Both the position numbers and the translations under genes were made by a program. A stretch of 64,000 nt of DNA from Adiantum capillus-veneris (lineage: Eukaryota > Streptophyta > Polypodiopsida > Polypodiales > Pteridaceae), in NCBI GenBank assembly GCA_014529385.2, contig CM043963.1, positions 68,599,912 to 68,663,911 on the forward strand, written 5' to 3'. Position 1 is the first letter of the stretch; every line of letters begins with the position of its first letter. Under the pieces are notes generated by a model, which saw only the letters and a program-made list of their open reading frames with translations, was not told the DNA's origin and did not search any database. Below are positions 22,844-34,103 of the stretch, piece by piece.

Positions 22844-24745
22844 TTGAAGCACTTTGTGCCTGAGGAATTATGGTCAGGACATAAATTGTCTTATGACAAG
22901 CTTAGGACGTTTGGGTGTGAGGCTTACACACATGTGCGTAAAGAGCTTCGTGGTAAGGTTGATCCCAAATCTAGGAAATGCATCTTTATAGGCTATGGAC
23001 AGGATGGTCATTTTGGCTATCGTTTATGGGATCCTAAGAGTCGATCAATTATCCATAGCAACGATGTAGTCTTCAATGAGACTAAGATACATAAACAGCC
23101 AGAGAAAGAGGTAGAATTTTGGAAAGTGATATTTTTTAATGTATCACCTCCTTTGCAGACATCTCATGAGCCAGTTATGCCACAAGTGACTGCTCCTGTC
23201 ACTAGAGAAACTGAGAAGGCTAGTACTAGTCAACCGATAAGGTCTCAGAGAGCCTCAAATCCGCCATTCTGTTTTGTTTTTGGCCTAGATTTTGTATTGC
23301 TGATAGGTAGTGGTGAGCCGTCTTGTTACAAAGAGGCCATGCTAGCCAAGGATAAGACTTAGTGGGAGCTTGTGATAAAAAGTGAGTTCTCTAGTATTCA
23401 GAAAAATAAAACTTGGGAATTTGTTCCATTGCCAAAAGGTAGGAAAGCACTACCTTGTAAATGGGTTTACAAGAAGAAGATTGCATCCACTGTTGAGAAC
23501 TACAAAGCTTACTTAGTGGCCAAAGGTTTCAAGCAAGAATATGGTATGAAGATTTGGAGCTTGAGCAAATGGATATCATTACAGCTTTCTTACATGGAGA
23601 TCTCAATGAGGAGATTTATATGCAGCAACCTGAAGGGTTTGTGTTAAAGGACAAGGAACATTTAGTATGTAAGCTTCTGAAAAGTCTCTATGGCTTGAAG
23701 CAATCATCTAGACAATGGTATCAAAAGTTTGATGCATTTATGTGTTCGCAAGGCTATAAGTGCAGTACTGAGGATCTATGTCTTTATGTGAAAAGACAAC
23801 CCAATGGAAAACTAATTATGCTTATTCTTTATGTGGATGACATGCTCATTGTTGATCATTCAAAGAAGGACATTGCTGACCTCAAAATGAAGCTAAAGAG
23901 TCAGTTTGACATGAAAGATTTGGGAAATGCAAATCACATTTTGGGTATGCGCATTACTCAACACCATAAGAAGAGATTGTTATACTTATCTCAGAACAAT
24001 TATGTGCATAAAGTTCTTGAGCATTTCAATGTGGAGAAGGGGAAGGCGTTGAGTACCCCATTGCCTGCATGTTTGAAACTTAGCAAGAACGATTGTCCCA
24101 AATCTGCTGAGGAAAAAGATGCAATGGCTAAGGTTCCTTATGCTTCAGCTTGTGGCAGTCTCATGTATGCCATGGTGGCTACAAAACCTGAATTGAAAAT
24201 GCAGTGGGAGTTGTCAGCATATTCATGTCCAACCATGGTGAAAATCATTGGGATGATGTCAAGTCGATTCTTAGATACATGAGTGGCATTGCAGATAGAA
24301 AATTATACTATGGTCATGGAGATCCATCAAGGGATATGTAGACAGTGATTATGCAGGCTGTGTTGATAGACGTAGATCAATGACGGGTTGGATCTACACA
24401 TTTGCTGGTTTTGCTATCTCTTGGAGATCCGTTCTTCAAGATTGTACGTCGATTTCCACTACAGAGGTTGAGTATGATGCTCTGAGTGAAGCATGCAAGG
24501 AAGCTATATGGCTTGCTCACCTAGTGGGAGATCTTGGATTGGAGCACAAATTGCCAGTTCTTCACTATGACAGTCAGAGTGTTGTTGCTTTGGCCAGGAA
24601 TTTGGTGTTTCATTTCAGAACAAAACACATTGATGTGCGGTATCACTTCACTCGGAAGTGATTGGCAAACAAAAAGTTTGACTTGGTGAAGATTCGTACG
24701 TCAAAGAACACAGTGGATGCACTCACGAAGTCTCTCCAGCCATCA
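22844..24745 (+). pseudogene. C2 integrase C-term, reverse transcriptase, RNase H
   Basis: PEELWSGHKLSYDKLRTFGC and SRKCIFIGYGQDGHFGYRLW are the integrase C-terminal blocks. The reverse transcriptase runs TWEFVPLPKGRKALPCKWVY, then a deletion after KQEYG removes the FSPVV block. It resumes QMDIITAFLHGDLNEEIYMQ, SLYGLKQSSRQWYQKF and LILYVDDMLIV. RNase H appears as DSDYAGC, STTEVEYDALSEACKEAIWL, HYDSQSVVALARNLVF and TKHIDVRYHF. Stops at 23360 and near 24282 and 24661, with small deletions, make it non-functional. Confidence 0.9.
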
Positions 24746-24844
24746 GTTTCAGCACTGTCGTGAGTTGATGGGCATTGGGTGAGATGTAGTCTTCCTCACT
24801 CATTCTTTCTTTTGGCCTCCCACATTGGCCATCAAGTGGAAGAT

Positions 24845-25057
24845 TGTTGGGTTTTTTGGCCTGTGTCCGGCCGATCGTCACTAACTCCCATCACTAATTC
24901 AAGTACAGTTTCTTTTATCCAACTATATAGATAATACATTACAAGCCATACACACTATCTCAATGTAGTGTGTGCTATGTAGGAAGGCAAGGCTCACCCT
25001 CATGTGTGTCTGCGTACTCTCGCACTCTCTCTTCCCGCTCTTGCACTCGATCTAACA
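24845..25057 (+). repeat. C2 3' LTR
   Basis: TGTTGGGTTTTTTGGCC ... CGATCTAACA, preceded by CAAGTGGAAGAT as polypurine tract. It matches the 5' LTR with scattered differences. Confidence 0.93.
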
Positions 25058-25062
25058 CCAAT

Positions 25063-25171
25063 GGTTAGGCTCGACACATGCACGAGAGGTGAGGCTATGA
25101 GAGCCAGATTTGGGAAAGATGAAGATGAGAGCAAGGACCACAAAGTAGAGGGAGAATCCTTGCATCTTGCA
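25063..25171 (+). repeat. right part of the G2 5' LTR (inferred)
   Basis: Follows the C2 target duplication and ends ...CTTGCA just before a primer-site-like sequence. Confidence 0.45.
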
Positions 25172-25173
25172 TT

Positions 25174-25185
25174 TGGTATCAAAGC
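25174..25185 (+). promoter_or_regulatory. G2 primer binding site (one mismatch)
   Basis: TGGTATCAAAGC differs from the initiator Met site by one base and lies two bases after a TTGCA end. Confidence 0.6.
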
Positions 25186-27290
25186 ATAATCAATGGCAAA
25201 TATGAACAAAAAATTGTATCTAGATTTGCAACCAAGAGGATGGAATAATGTAGTAATTGTTCATGGTGGTGAATATTTTGCTACAATAAGATCATGAGAT
25301 AGGTCCTAGGGGAGAGTTGGGATAGGGGGCCAAGATGGCAGCTCAAGGATCTTAAGACACCTAAATACAACGGATCTTTGCTTAATCGTATCGCAGATTA
25401 AGTGGAGCAATGGCTATCTAAATGGGAGCAATGATTTTGATTGTGCCATATTTACGATGATGATGCTAAGATACAATATGCTATATAATTTGTTGACTGT
25501 TGCACATAGATGGTGGCACAAAATGAGAAAGATAAGTTAGTGCCTATGACTTGGGTGGATTAAAGTAATGGTTACTGGAAATTATGTGCCTATTGATGAG
25601 CATAGTATTGCACTTGATGCATGGTTCTTCTTATCTCAAAAGAACATCATTGTACAAGAGTATGCAGAGAAGTTCTGTGAAGTTTCTTTGAAAGCACCAT
25701 AGCATATTCTTGATTTCTTACAAGTGCATAAACTCATGCTAGGATTGAAGGAGACTTTGGGACCTCTTATGCACAAAGAAAAATGTAGTACCTTGAATGA
25801 GGCCATTGAACTTGCTTGTGTTAGAGGATAGCAAGAAAGAACCAGTTAAACCTAGCCAGAGATCCTCATGGAGTAGGTTCCCTCGTCTTTGAGCTCCTAG
25901 TGCACCTATGATGTAACAGTCTAGTCAGATTCAGGGGAAGGAAGCCAAAGATCCTCATGTTAGCACTACTCTCTTAGGTATTAAAAGGAAGGTTTCTCCT
26001 ATGGCAAAAAGAGCATTCAATTTCTCTATGCTAACCCCACAACAAAGAGAAAGGGATATGAAGAAAGGCTTATGATGTGGATGTTTGGGAAAACATAAAT
26101 TCAAAGATTGTCCTAAGAAATCAAGAAGGGCAGCCAAGAATTCTTGCATTGAGGAAGAAGATTTTTCTTAGTGAGTTTGACTCTCCCAAAGACTTTTGGT
26201 AGTGTTTGTTGCAAAGAAAGTGCCAAGTGTGCTAGATGTATACTTGTCTCCGGGTGCATAGAAGGGATATCAATTAATACATAATGCACTCATTGTCATG
26301 AATGGACTTTGGAAGGAAAGCAAGCTAAGGTCTTGTTTGAAACAAGTTCCACTCATACTTTTATCAGTTCCAAGCTTGTAAAAAATTTATAGCTCTAGAC
26401 AAAGTCATCGGAGTATAACTACATTGTGAGTTAGCAGATGGCAAGATAACTGAGAGTTGGGATCAACGAGTGGTTGATCTACCTCTCAAAATTCATTCCT
26501 ATAAGGAGAAGATTGATTTTGAGATTACACATTTAGCATGGTTTGATACTATTTTAGGTAAGCAGTGGCATGCTAGAAAGAAGCTGCTAATAATTTTTCA
26601 GCTCATGTGTACCATTCTTAAGGTAATGGCAAGCTGGTGATGATTCATGGAGAACCAAACTTTCCATAGATAAATCTACACAGGCCACCAATCTTTTCAA
26701 GCTAGAATGTAACTATATTTTCTATATTTCTAATATTCATTGTGTGCCTCCTAAGGTGGACAGGACACAAAGTGGAGGTAGAATAGCATCTACTCAAGCT
26801 CTATTTGAGAAAACACGAGCATATCTTTTGATGTGTTTAAAAGTGAACTGCCTTCTAACTTTCCTCTGCATTGGAATGTGGAGCACAATATCAAGCTTGT
26901 GTTAGGATCACCTCCAATCACCAGCCACCATACATGATGAGTTTGAAGGAAGTGATAGAAGTTAAAAAAGTGATTGATGAGTACTTGGAGAAGGGCTTGA
27001 TCCGACCCACTTTTACTTGTAAAGAAGAGACATGGATCTTTCAAAATATGTATTGATTATAGGGCTTTAAATAAGATCACAATAAAGCACAGATATCATA
27101 TACCTAGGATAGATGATCTCTCAGATTCCCTACATGGCTCACTATCTTTAGTAAGATAGATTTAAGGAGTGGCTATCATCAAATAGGGGAAGAGAAGAAG
27201 ATGTATATAAGATAGCTTTTAGGACCAGGTTTGGTGATTATGAGTGTTTAGTGCTGCATTTTGGTCTTATTAATGCTCCCATAACTTTTT
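25186..27290 (+). pseudogene. G2, heavily decayed gypsy gag-protease-RT
   Basis: Fragments in changing frames keep the gypsy order. Gag includes TPKYNGSLLNRIAD and LMLGLKETLGPLMHKEKC. A zinc knuckle remnant, CGCLGKHKFKDC, lies near 26080. The protease region reads VLFETSSTHTFISSKLV, where D-T-G has become E-T-S, with ILGKQWHARKK downstream. The reverse transcriptase has [32 protein letters not shown] and [17 protein letters not shown] near 27240-27290, where the element stops abruptly before the catalytic YIDD block. RNase H, integrase and a 3' LTR were not found. Stop density is high, so it is an old copy. Confidence 0.75.
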
Positions 27291-28731
27291 TTATATTAAC
27301 TCTTTTTTTGCCAAGGGCTTTACCCTCTTTTATTTTTTTATAAAAGTTTTTTTGCCATGTGCTTTACCTTTTTTTTTCATATGTCTTGCTTTGACGTGTG
27401 CTTGGAGTATTCTACTCGATGCTCTTCAGTAATTAAGGTAAAACAGTTTTTGCTTTAATTTTAGCTTTTTTATAATTAGCCACATGGATGAAGGCCCAAC
27501 GGCATGATGACACGTGGTTCAATCTCCTTGCAGTTTTTTTTTTCGATATTAAGGGAGTAGTCAAACTGCCCAAGGCTAAGGCACATAGCTTGTTCACACT
27601 ACAAAATACCTAATTGTCATAGCACTTCAAGATGATTGGTGTAGCGGTTTGAGTATAAGGCTTGCGTTGTAGTGATAGTTGTTAAAACTCCTATGAGTTC
27701 TGCTCGCGCCGCACGCTACTGCATATCCACCTTGTTTCAGGCCTCCTATGCTGGAAATGAATTTCTTTCTCCATCGCTGCTGATGTGGAAAGTGGAAGAA
27801 TGAAATTCAACAGGTAAGCATTCTCCTCTTTGGTTTCCAAGCAGTCTGAATTTAGCCTGAGGAGATGTCAAGGTAAAGAAGAGTGTTTAGTGTCAATTTA
27901 CAACCCCATCAGCATTTACTTCTGCCTCACCAATAGTATGGCTTCCCTTGAAGCCTCTCTTGCTTCCGCTGCTCACTCCGGCTCTTGTCAACACCACTAT
28001 TGCAATTATTGGAAGTCAAAACTCAAGCCATCACCACCCCGTCCTTGCATGCGGCTTTGGAATCTTGAAAATGAGCAAAACCCTACTCCCAATGTTCCTT
28101 GGCACGTCAAACCAAAGTATTATGCCTCTGCCATTGCTGCCAAGCTCGCATATATTCTACCCTCACCAACGATTTTCAAAATGTTTTTTCCTTTTCTGGT
28201 TTAAACTTTGTCCTACAAAAAGTTCATGCAATTTTGCACAAGGCTAGACACTGCCCATGTTGTGCATGTGGTAAGACCTCCCTATTTGCATCCAGTCTAG
28301 TAGTAAATCCCTAAGTGAGCCAAAAACCTATGTACACACTATTCTCACAAACCTAACATTGGTCATTGCCTAGCCAATGGTCACTAGTCAAATGGATACC
28401 ACACTTAGGCTAGAGCTCTCAACTTACATTTGTTGACAACCTACACTAGATGTCACCTGCAATAGTCACTTACATGAAGGGAAAAAGTTCCTAGTCGCAC
28501 TTATCCTGGTTAGGTGGCTATGGTATACACGTAGAAAAATTAAATAGGTTGAGTTTGAGGGATGGAGTTGAGACATATAAACTTAACATAGGGTCACTAT
28601 ACAAGGTACCTTGCTCACAACATGGGAACCTACTCTAACCTCTTGTTGACATCATAGATGATTTAATATCTCTCTTGTATTGGCTATATAAGCCCTTCAT
28701 CTTAGTGGAGACGTTCCTGAGTTTTGTGCTC
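27291..28731. other. unassigned DNA after the G2 truncation
   Basis: T-rich start with two copies of a TTTTTTGCCA..GCTTTACC motif (27305-27370). Then unique-looking DNA with ORFs of up to about 124 codons around 27830-28250 that match no family I recognise and have no gene-like context. Confidence 0.4.
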
Positions 28732-28886
28732 TCCCTTGTGTGATCCTTGTTTTTTTTTTTCACACTTTTCCCCATGAGGAGAGAGACAAAGAATGAGAGT
28801 GAGAGACGTTTTGTGCTCTCCCTTGTGTGATCCTTGTTTTTTTTTTTCACACTTTTCCCCATGAGGAGAGAGACAAAGAATGAGAG
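28732..28886. repeat. tandem duplication, 77-bp unit x2
   Basis: TTTTGTGCTCTCCCTTGTG ... AATGAGAGTGAGAGA(C/T)G occurs twice in tandem with almost no difference, including the same T10-11 run. It is a recent local duplication. Confidence 0.9.
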
Positions 28887-29999
28887 TGAGAGATGCCATA
28901 AAGTGGCCAAAAGTGCTTTGTGGCAACTTTATGACCAATTCTATAGGTGGACATTGTGTCCCAACCATGTCTAAGCGGTATATATGTGTCCTAAAGCATC
29001 CGATAGTGCTTTTTGTGTGCCGCTCCTAATCCAAGAGTTGTGTCCCCCTCAACGTTGTAGCTCCTACAGTGCAATCACACATTGCATATTTAGCAATCCC
29101 ATTGCAAAATTGAAAGACATGCAACACGGGAGCTTTGTGCTTCTTGCATTGCAAAATCTCGCCTCTTACCCATTTTTTGTAGCGCATGTAGTATGTTGGC
29201 TGCATATTTCTTGTACTTGCAGGAATCCTAGGCGGTGGTATTCACCTCCAAGCAACACTTTAAAGCCACCAATTTCAAGGGGATGACTAGAACCAACAAC
29301 CTATGGCTTCACCTGCTTTGCAAAACTAGTATGAGCATGTATGTTTCAAGTGTGTGAGTGAAAATCACATGTTTTTAGAATGCTCGGAGGGAATGCACTA
29401 CAAGTGCTGTCAGCTCCAAGTAGGCGTATAGTTCCATAGAAGGACATGTAGCATATAATCTGGCAAGCAATATATCTTTCTTGTCCACCCTAAAGAGCGC
29501 CATTAATAGCAAGAGCACGATCAAATTTTACTAGCAATGAGATTCATGCATAGATAAATGATCCAACTAGCGCAAAATTTCCATGGGAGCCCAATATTTG
29601 GCTTGTCCACAAAGGTTGTGAGAGCAAAACATAGGCTCAACTAGTGCTACTGAATTCCATATCCACACAAAATTTCATGCAGGGGAGCATAGCAAAAATA
29701 GAAGATGGTGTTAAAAGGATGAGTAGCCAATTCAATTATATGAAATTGTGTAATTTCTCTATTTGGTGCTACGCCATTGATTTTGCCAAGCTCACCCATA
29801 GTCCCACTCACCTCCATGCACAGTCCCTTGTAGTAGTTGCTATGTTCAGTTTGGTATACATAAAACAAAAGGTAATGAATTCCTCCCCATCCAATAGGGA
29901 TCAAAAAAGGAAGTGATCCTTCATTACTAGAGGAGAAGGTTATCTTGACCCTCCAATAGTGGAGGAGGAGCCGCATCATGTCCCTTCAACGTTGAAATT
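28887..29999. other. unassigned DNA with a zinc-knuckle-like remnant
   Basis: No gene recognised. At 29342-29383 the plus strand encodes CFKCVSENHMFLEC, a perfect CX2CX4HX4C spacing, possibly a relic of a retroelement gag. Flanking translation supports no further domain. Confidence 0.35.
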
Positions 30000-30004
30000 G
30001 AAGT

Positions 30005-30005
<1 letters not shown>

Positions 30006-30078
<73 letters not shown>

Positions 30079-30097
30079 AGAAGAAGAAGAAGAAGAG
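30006..30097. repeat. (GA)n then (GAA)n microsatellite
   Basis: About 68 bp of GA dinucleotides followed by GAA repeats, which form the tail of the adjacent minus-strand SINE. Confidence 0.95.
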
Positions 30098-30249
30098 ATT
30101 TATCGTTGTAGGAAACTATCCCAAGAGACCTTAAAGATCTAGGTGACGAGGAGTTGAACTCGAAACTTGTTATTCAAGAGGGAAATGGCATAGCCAATCT
30201 ACCACACTTGGGTGATAGAAAGGTTATACCATTTTCCTCTTTTTATTAG
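30075..30249 (-). mobile_element. tRNA-derived SINE, copy 2
   Basis: Reverse complement of the unit at 9978-10148, with the same start (CTAATAAAAAGAGGAAAATGG on the minus strand), box A, box B and CTT tail. A truncated third piece of the tail end lies at about 30307-30361. Confidence 0.65.

Positions 30250-30304
<55 letters not shown>
30250..30304. repeat. (GC)/(CA)n microsatellite
   Basis: Short GC run followed by about 48 bp of CA dinucleotides, at the head of the SINE copy. Confidence 0.95.
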
Positions 30305-30306
<2 letters not shown>

Positions 30307-33300
30307 GAGAAGACGAGAGTTTTATCGTCGTAGGAAACTATTCCAAGAGACCTTAAAGATCTAACCATTATCAAAGCAATTTGAGTAAAGAGGGCAATGG
30401 TATATCCAAGTGTGTAGCAAAGATCTAGGGGTTGTAGCAGAAATTTTGGCTGAGAAAGTCCCAACATATGTACAGCTTGGAGATGCTACCCCGTGCCCTT
30501 GGAACTGACGATTGTGGATTAGGTAACCAAAAATAGCTGCAAAGTCTACTATACTCATATTTGTATATGACACTAACTTTATGGTCTCTTAGTTGACAAT
30601 GGACATTGTGTTGTTACTAAGAGACATTGTGTCGTTACTAAGAGACATTGTGTCGTTTGACCAAGAATAGTAAGTTAACTAGCCAAACTTGTGACTTCAA
30701 TCTAAAAGAATTGGCAAATGTATAGTGCAACATTCACACACCAATGACCACACGAGAAGGGTTATCCTCGAACATATACTTAGGTGGTCTTCACACGATG
30801 TGTTTCAAAATAGAGAAGTGAAGGTGATTTTAAACTTCTCTTATTCACACAAAGAGTTTGACTTAGTTTCCTAAAAAGTAGAAAAAGTGGTTCCTTTTCA
30901 TTAACTATTGCTAGAAAGGCAAGAGTTTATGAAAAGGAACAATCTCTTGCAAGAGTTTGACTGCAAAGTTTTGGTGGGATCCTAATGAAACGTATGACAC
31001 TACATGCATAGAAAAACAAGATTTGCAGAAGCTAGGAATAGTGACGAGACCCATCGTGTGAAAGCCCTTTTAGCACATTGTAAGCCCTTTTAGCACATTG
31101 TAAGGAAGAGAATTCTAAAGGAGTTTCCATATTACAGTGTGCCCAAGTCTTTCCAACATGATATAGTAGTCAATTTATGTTGGTCGTAATCTTCAATCTA
31201 GAGCTCCTTGTACAACAGTACAACAAAAGGACAAAGCCAAGCAACCAAAGTATCTCAAGAAATTGAGAAAGAGCAGTGTAAGTAAAAGGCAAGCCAATTG
31301 AAAAGAGCGTTATATTAGAGTCTGTATATAACAAGTGCCATAGTCTTCAACATGGTACTAGTCCGTTCATGTTTGTCTACAAGCTACATCTAAAGTTCCT
31401 CGTAGTACACTGTTACCACGCAAAAGGACAAAGTTCGAAAGCTATAGACAAAGCTCAAAGATAGAACTAGAGCATGTGCTAATCAAACCTAGGATAGACT
31501 CCAAGATAGCCTAATCATGAGCTCTACAATCTTCAATTAAGGAGTGAGTCAAGTTGAGCTCATTCTTTGTTCAAAAGTATGCTACGAACTTGCACGAATG
31601 AAGTCTCCATCGAGTAAAGAGGTTGATTGGCATAAAAAGTCCAGGGCCTAGCAATGTCCATACTCATACTCATAGCAATGCAATGTCCACTTTACGAAGG
31701 AGCCACCACGTTGAAGCTCTTTTCAAATGTATGTTCCTCACCTTCATGATTAAAGTTACCATTTTTTAGTAGCTTAATGAGCAAAAAAAATCCAATGTGT
31801 CGCCAATAGTGCTTTCAACATTCATACTCAAAGAAATGCAATGTTCCCACGTAGGAAGCAGTCACCATGTTCAAGCTATTTCCAAAAGTATGTTCCTAAT
31901 ATAAATATTGATAGGAAGCTTGAGTATGCATTCCTCAATGGAAAAACAAATCATAATCTACAATCGGTCAGCTAACAGTTTTCTTTGAGCTACCAATAGG
32001 ATATTCAGGGAGTTTAATCCTATATAATCTCAAAGGCTTTCCTTTCAAAATGCCTCATGGGTTGTAATGTTAACTTATCAAATACTAGATATCTATGCTA
32101 TTACATAGAGAAGGGATCATGAGGGTATTGGTTAAATATGATAAAACCTTGATAAGATACCAACAAGGCTTCATGAAGAGCCTTGTAATGTTATTCCTTG
32201 TTTTTCCTAAGAAAGCTAGAAATTTGTTGTCCTTCCATAAATGTCTATCCTTAGTCAATGATGCCATTGCCAACACTCTATTTTGTGAGGTAATGCTTTC
32301 TGAGTTTTGTTTATAAACCTTAAGTAATGAAAACAACGTGAGACCTTAACATCATAGGCATTCACAATCATAGGCTCTAAATTTGTTGCCCTTCCATAAA
32401 TGTCTATCCTTAGTCAATGATGCCATTGCCAACACTGTACTTTGTGAGGTAATGCTTTTTGAGTTTTTGTTCCTTAACATCATAGGCATTCACAATCAAT
32501 AATGACATGTCATTTCTTGCAAGGCTCTTTTTCATTGTTAGCACGGTGTAAATGTACTTTTTCTTTTTGTATTGCACATAATACCTAATCATTTTGTACA
32601 ATTTACTCAAGTTGCTCTCAACCATATATTTTACTTTATTACTCTTGATCATAGAATTGGGTAAAAGTCATTATTAACACTGTTTGGTTTCGAAACAATT
32701 GTTGATCATATGTTTTGGTCAAAAACTCAACTAAAACGCGTGGTGATATAGATACACAGGTTTTCTCGAATATTTGTTTACACTTCATTGTCAACCAATT
32801 CCATGCATATCGAAAATTTCACAAGACAATGAACACCGTTTGCTAATTTTCACGTTCACACGTGCACCTTGTTATCGAGTTCATGCATTCTCCTTCATAG
32901 TGAAATGTTTATACAACTTTTGCCAATTTGATTTCATAAACTTGTTGGTGGCCTAATCAATCCTTAAAAGCTTCAAGCACAGGATTATAGTGGCCAAGTG
33001 CATTTCACAAGTTCTTCAAATTGATTGCCTCAAATCTTAGCTTAATTAAGGTTCACAGAAGGTCATTTTTCCCCTATTGTACCTTTTTATTAAAGACCTG
33101 ATCTTAGTGTAATTAAGGTTCATAGTAAGAAGTCTATCTCTTCTTTGATAGTCATTGCCTTCCTCACATTTCTTCAAACATATAAATCGTTTATTATTTT
33201 TCTCTTGAACTCTTGTTTGATTGCTTGTCTTCTTCTTTAGAAGCTCTTGGTTTTTTCCTGTAATGATAATGGCTTTTGCCCTTCACAAGTTGTAGATTTG

Positions 33301-33436
33301 ACTCCTTCTGGACAAAGTATATGTACAAGAAGGCCAAGTATCAATATTACTGTATGATTTGATAAGCAAAGATGATTCTCGGAGGAATGCCGCCACCAAC
33401 ATTAACATATGAGTTTTACAATTGGGTTTGTGTAGA
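30305..33436. other. unassigned DNA with local duplications
   Basis: AT-rich, no recognisable coding sequence. Short tandem units include ACATTGTGTCGTTACTAAGAG near 30600-30655 and TAAGCCCTTTTAGCACATTG near 31062-31102. Confidence 0.45.
32222..32500. repeat. imperfect direct duplication, ~160-bp period
   Basis: CCTTCCATAAATGTCTATCC ... GTGAGGTAATGCTTT occurs at about 32230-32300 and again at 32391-32460. Each copy is followed by CCTTAACATCATAGGCATTC. Confidence 0.8.
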
Positions 33437-33610
33437 AGAATTCTGTATAGGAATTGACAGGGTCACCGAGTTCATCCTGAAGGACCTTCCCGGAGTGTGC
33501 AATCCTGAAAGATTAAGCTCTACTTCTTCCAAGGGAGAGCAAACATCAAGCAAAGCATGTACGACGTCGATAATTTTTTGTTTCAAGGCAAGCAGGAGTA
33601 CAGGGAGTAA
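33437..33610 (+). other. exon-like or decayed ORF of unknown identity
   Basis: In one plus frame the translation is compositionally protein-like: HRVHPEGPSRSVQS, a TGA, then KIKLYFFQGRANIKQSM, YDVDNFLFQGKQEYRE and TAA at 33608. The two internal TGA codons could each derive from CGA. The segment lies downstream of the minus-strand kinase gene and might instead be its 3' region. I do not recognise the sequence. Confidence 0.2.
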
Positions 33611-34103
33611 GTACATACAGATGGTAAAAATGTAATAGACACGCAAAGACATGGCAATTAGGAAAGTCAAATATAATAAGTCATAAAAGACCCCAGATTG
33701 AGGGAAGCAAATGAGGAAAAGCTGGACCTCCATCATTGATAATATGAATCTAGCAGGCTGGCGGGAACTGTCTATGTTGATCACTAGCAAAACGTGCATG
33801 GATGCATGGCTGTTGCAAATCTCCTGACAACTAGCAATGTATAGCTGATCAGGTCACAAGGGACTAGCATACCTGCAACAGCCAAAGCTTGGAAGACAGA
33901 ATACTGAGGATCCGAAAGGAACGACACAGACTGATCGCCAGAATTGCTGGAAAGAATGTACCATTAAGGTGTTTGCTGTCTCTGAACCACACTGAAAATC
34001 CTCCCTAACCAGAAAAAAAGAGCTTTCATCTTCATTCAATTCAAAGGGAATAACGAACCTTGCCTTTGTTGATCATAAAGCCGAACATTCCATACTGTTC
34101 TTA
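33611..34103. other. 3' flank of the kinase gene
   Basis: Between the unknown segment and the stop codon of the minus-strand gene. It probably contains the 3' UTR. No clear polyadenylation signal was singled out. Confidence 0.4.

Larger units (their letters stand above)
13791..25057 (+). mobile_element. C2, copia LTR retrotransposon (disrupted)
   Basis: Bounded by a 5' LTR (13791-13996) and 3' LTR (24845-25057) with the perfect 5-bp target duplication CCAAT (13786-13790 and 25058-25062). It has a primer site at 13999, a 1.6-kb leader, a gag-pol frame with several breaks, and a polypurine tract AAGTGGAAGA before the 3' LTR. The minus-strand element C3 (16427-21678) is inserted in its gag region with its own perfect duplication. 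The two C2 LTRs differ in length (206 and 213 bp) and at many positions, so C2 is clearly older than C3. Confidence 0.95.

Noticed and set aside
27640-27710. Possible third SINE (GTGTAGCGGTTTGAG)
   Set aside because: Box A-like text, but the box B candidate has two mismatches and no second copy is visible.
27830-28247. ORFs of 99-124 codons
   Set aside because: Two frames are open over the same bases, no domain is recognised, and there is no start context or splice structure.
28702-28968. Repetitive minus-strand ORFs with a duplicated 26-residue block
   Set aside because: The duplication is the 77-bp DNA tandem repeat with a poly-T run. Several frames are open and none is protein-like.
29342-29383. 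Real gag gene at a zinc-knuckle-like motif
   Set aside because: The motif spacing is perfect but short, and neighbouring translation shows no gag or pol blocks, so chance cannot be excluded.
33416-33799. 127-codon minus-strand ORF
   Set aside because: No recognisable domain. It overlaps the plus-strand exon-like segment and lies in the likely 3' UTR of the kinase gene.
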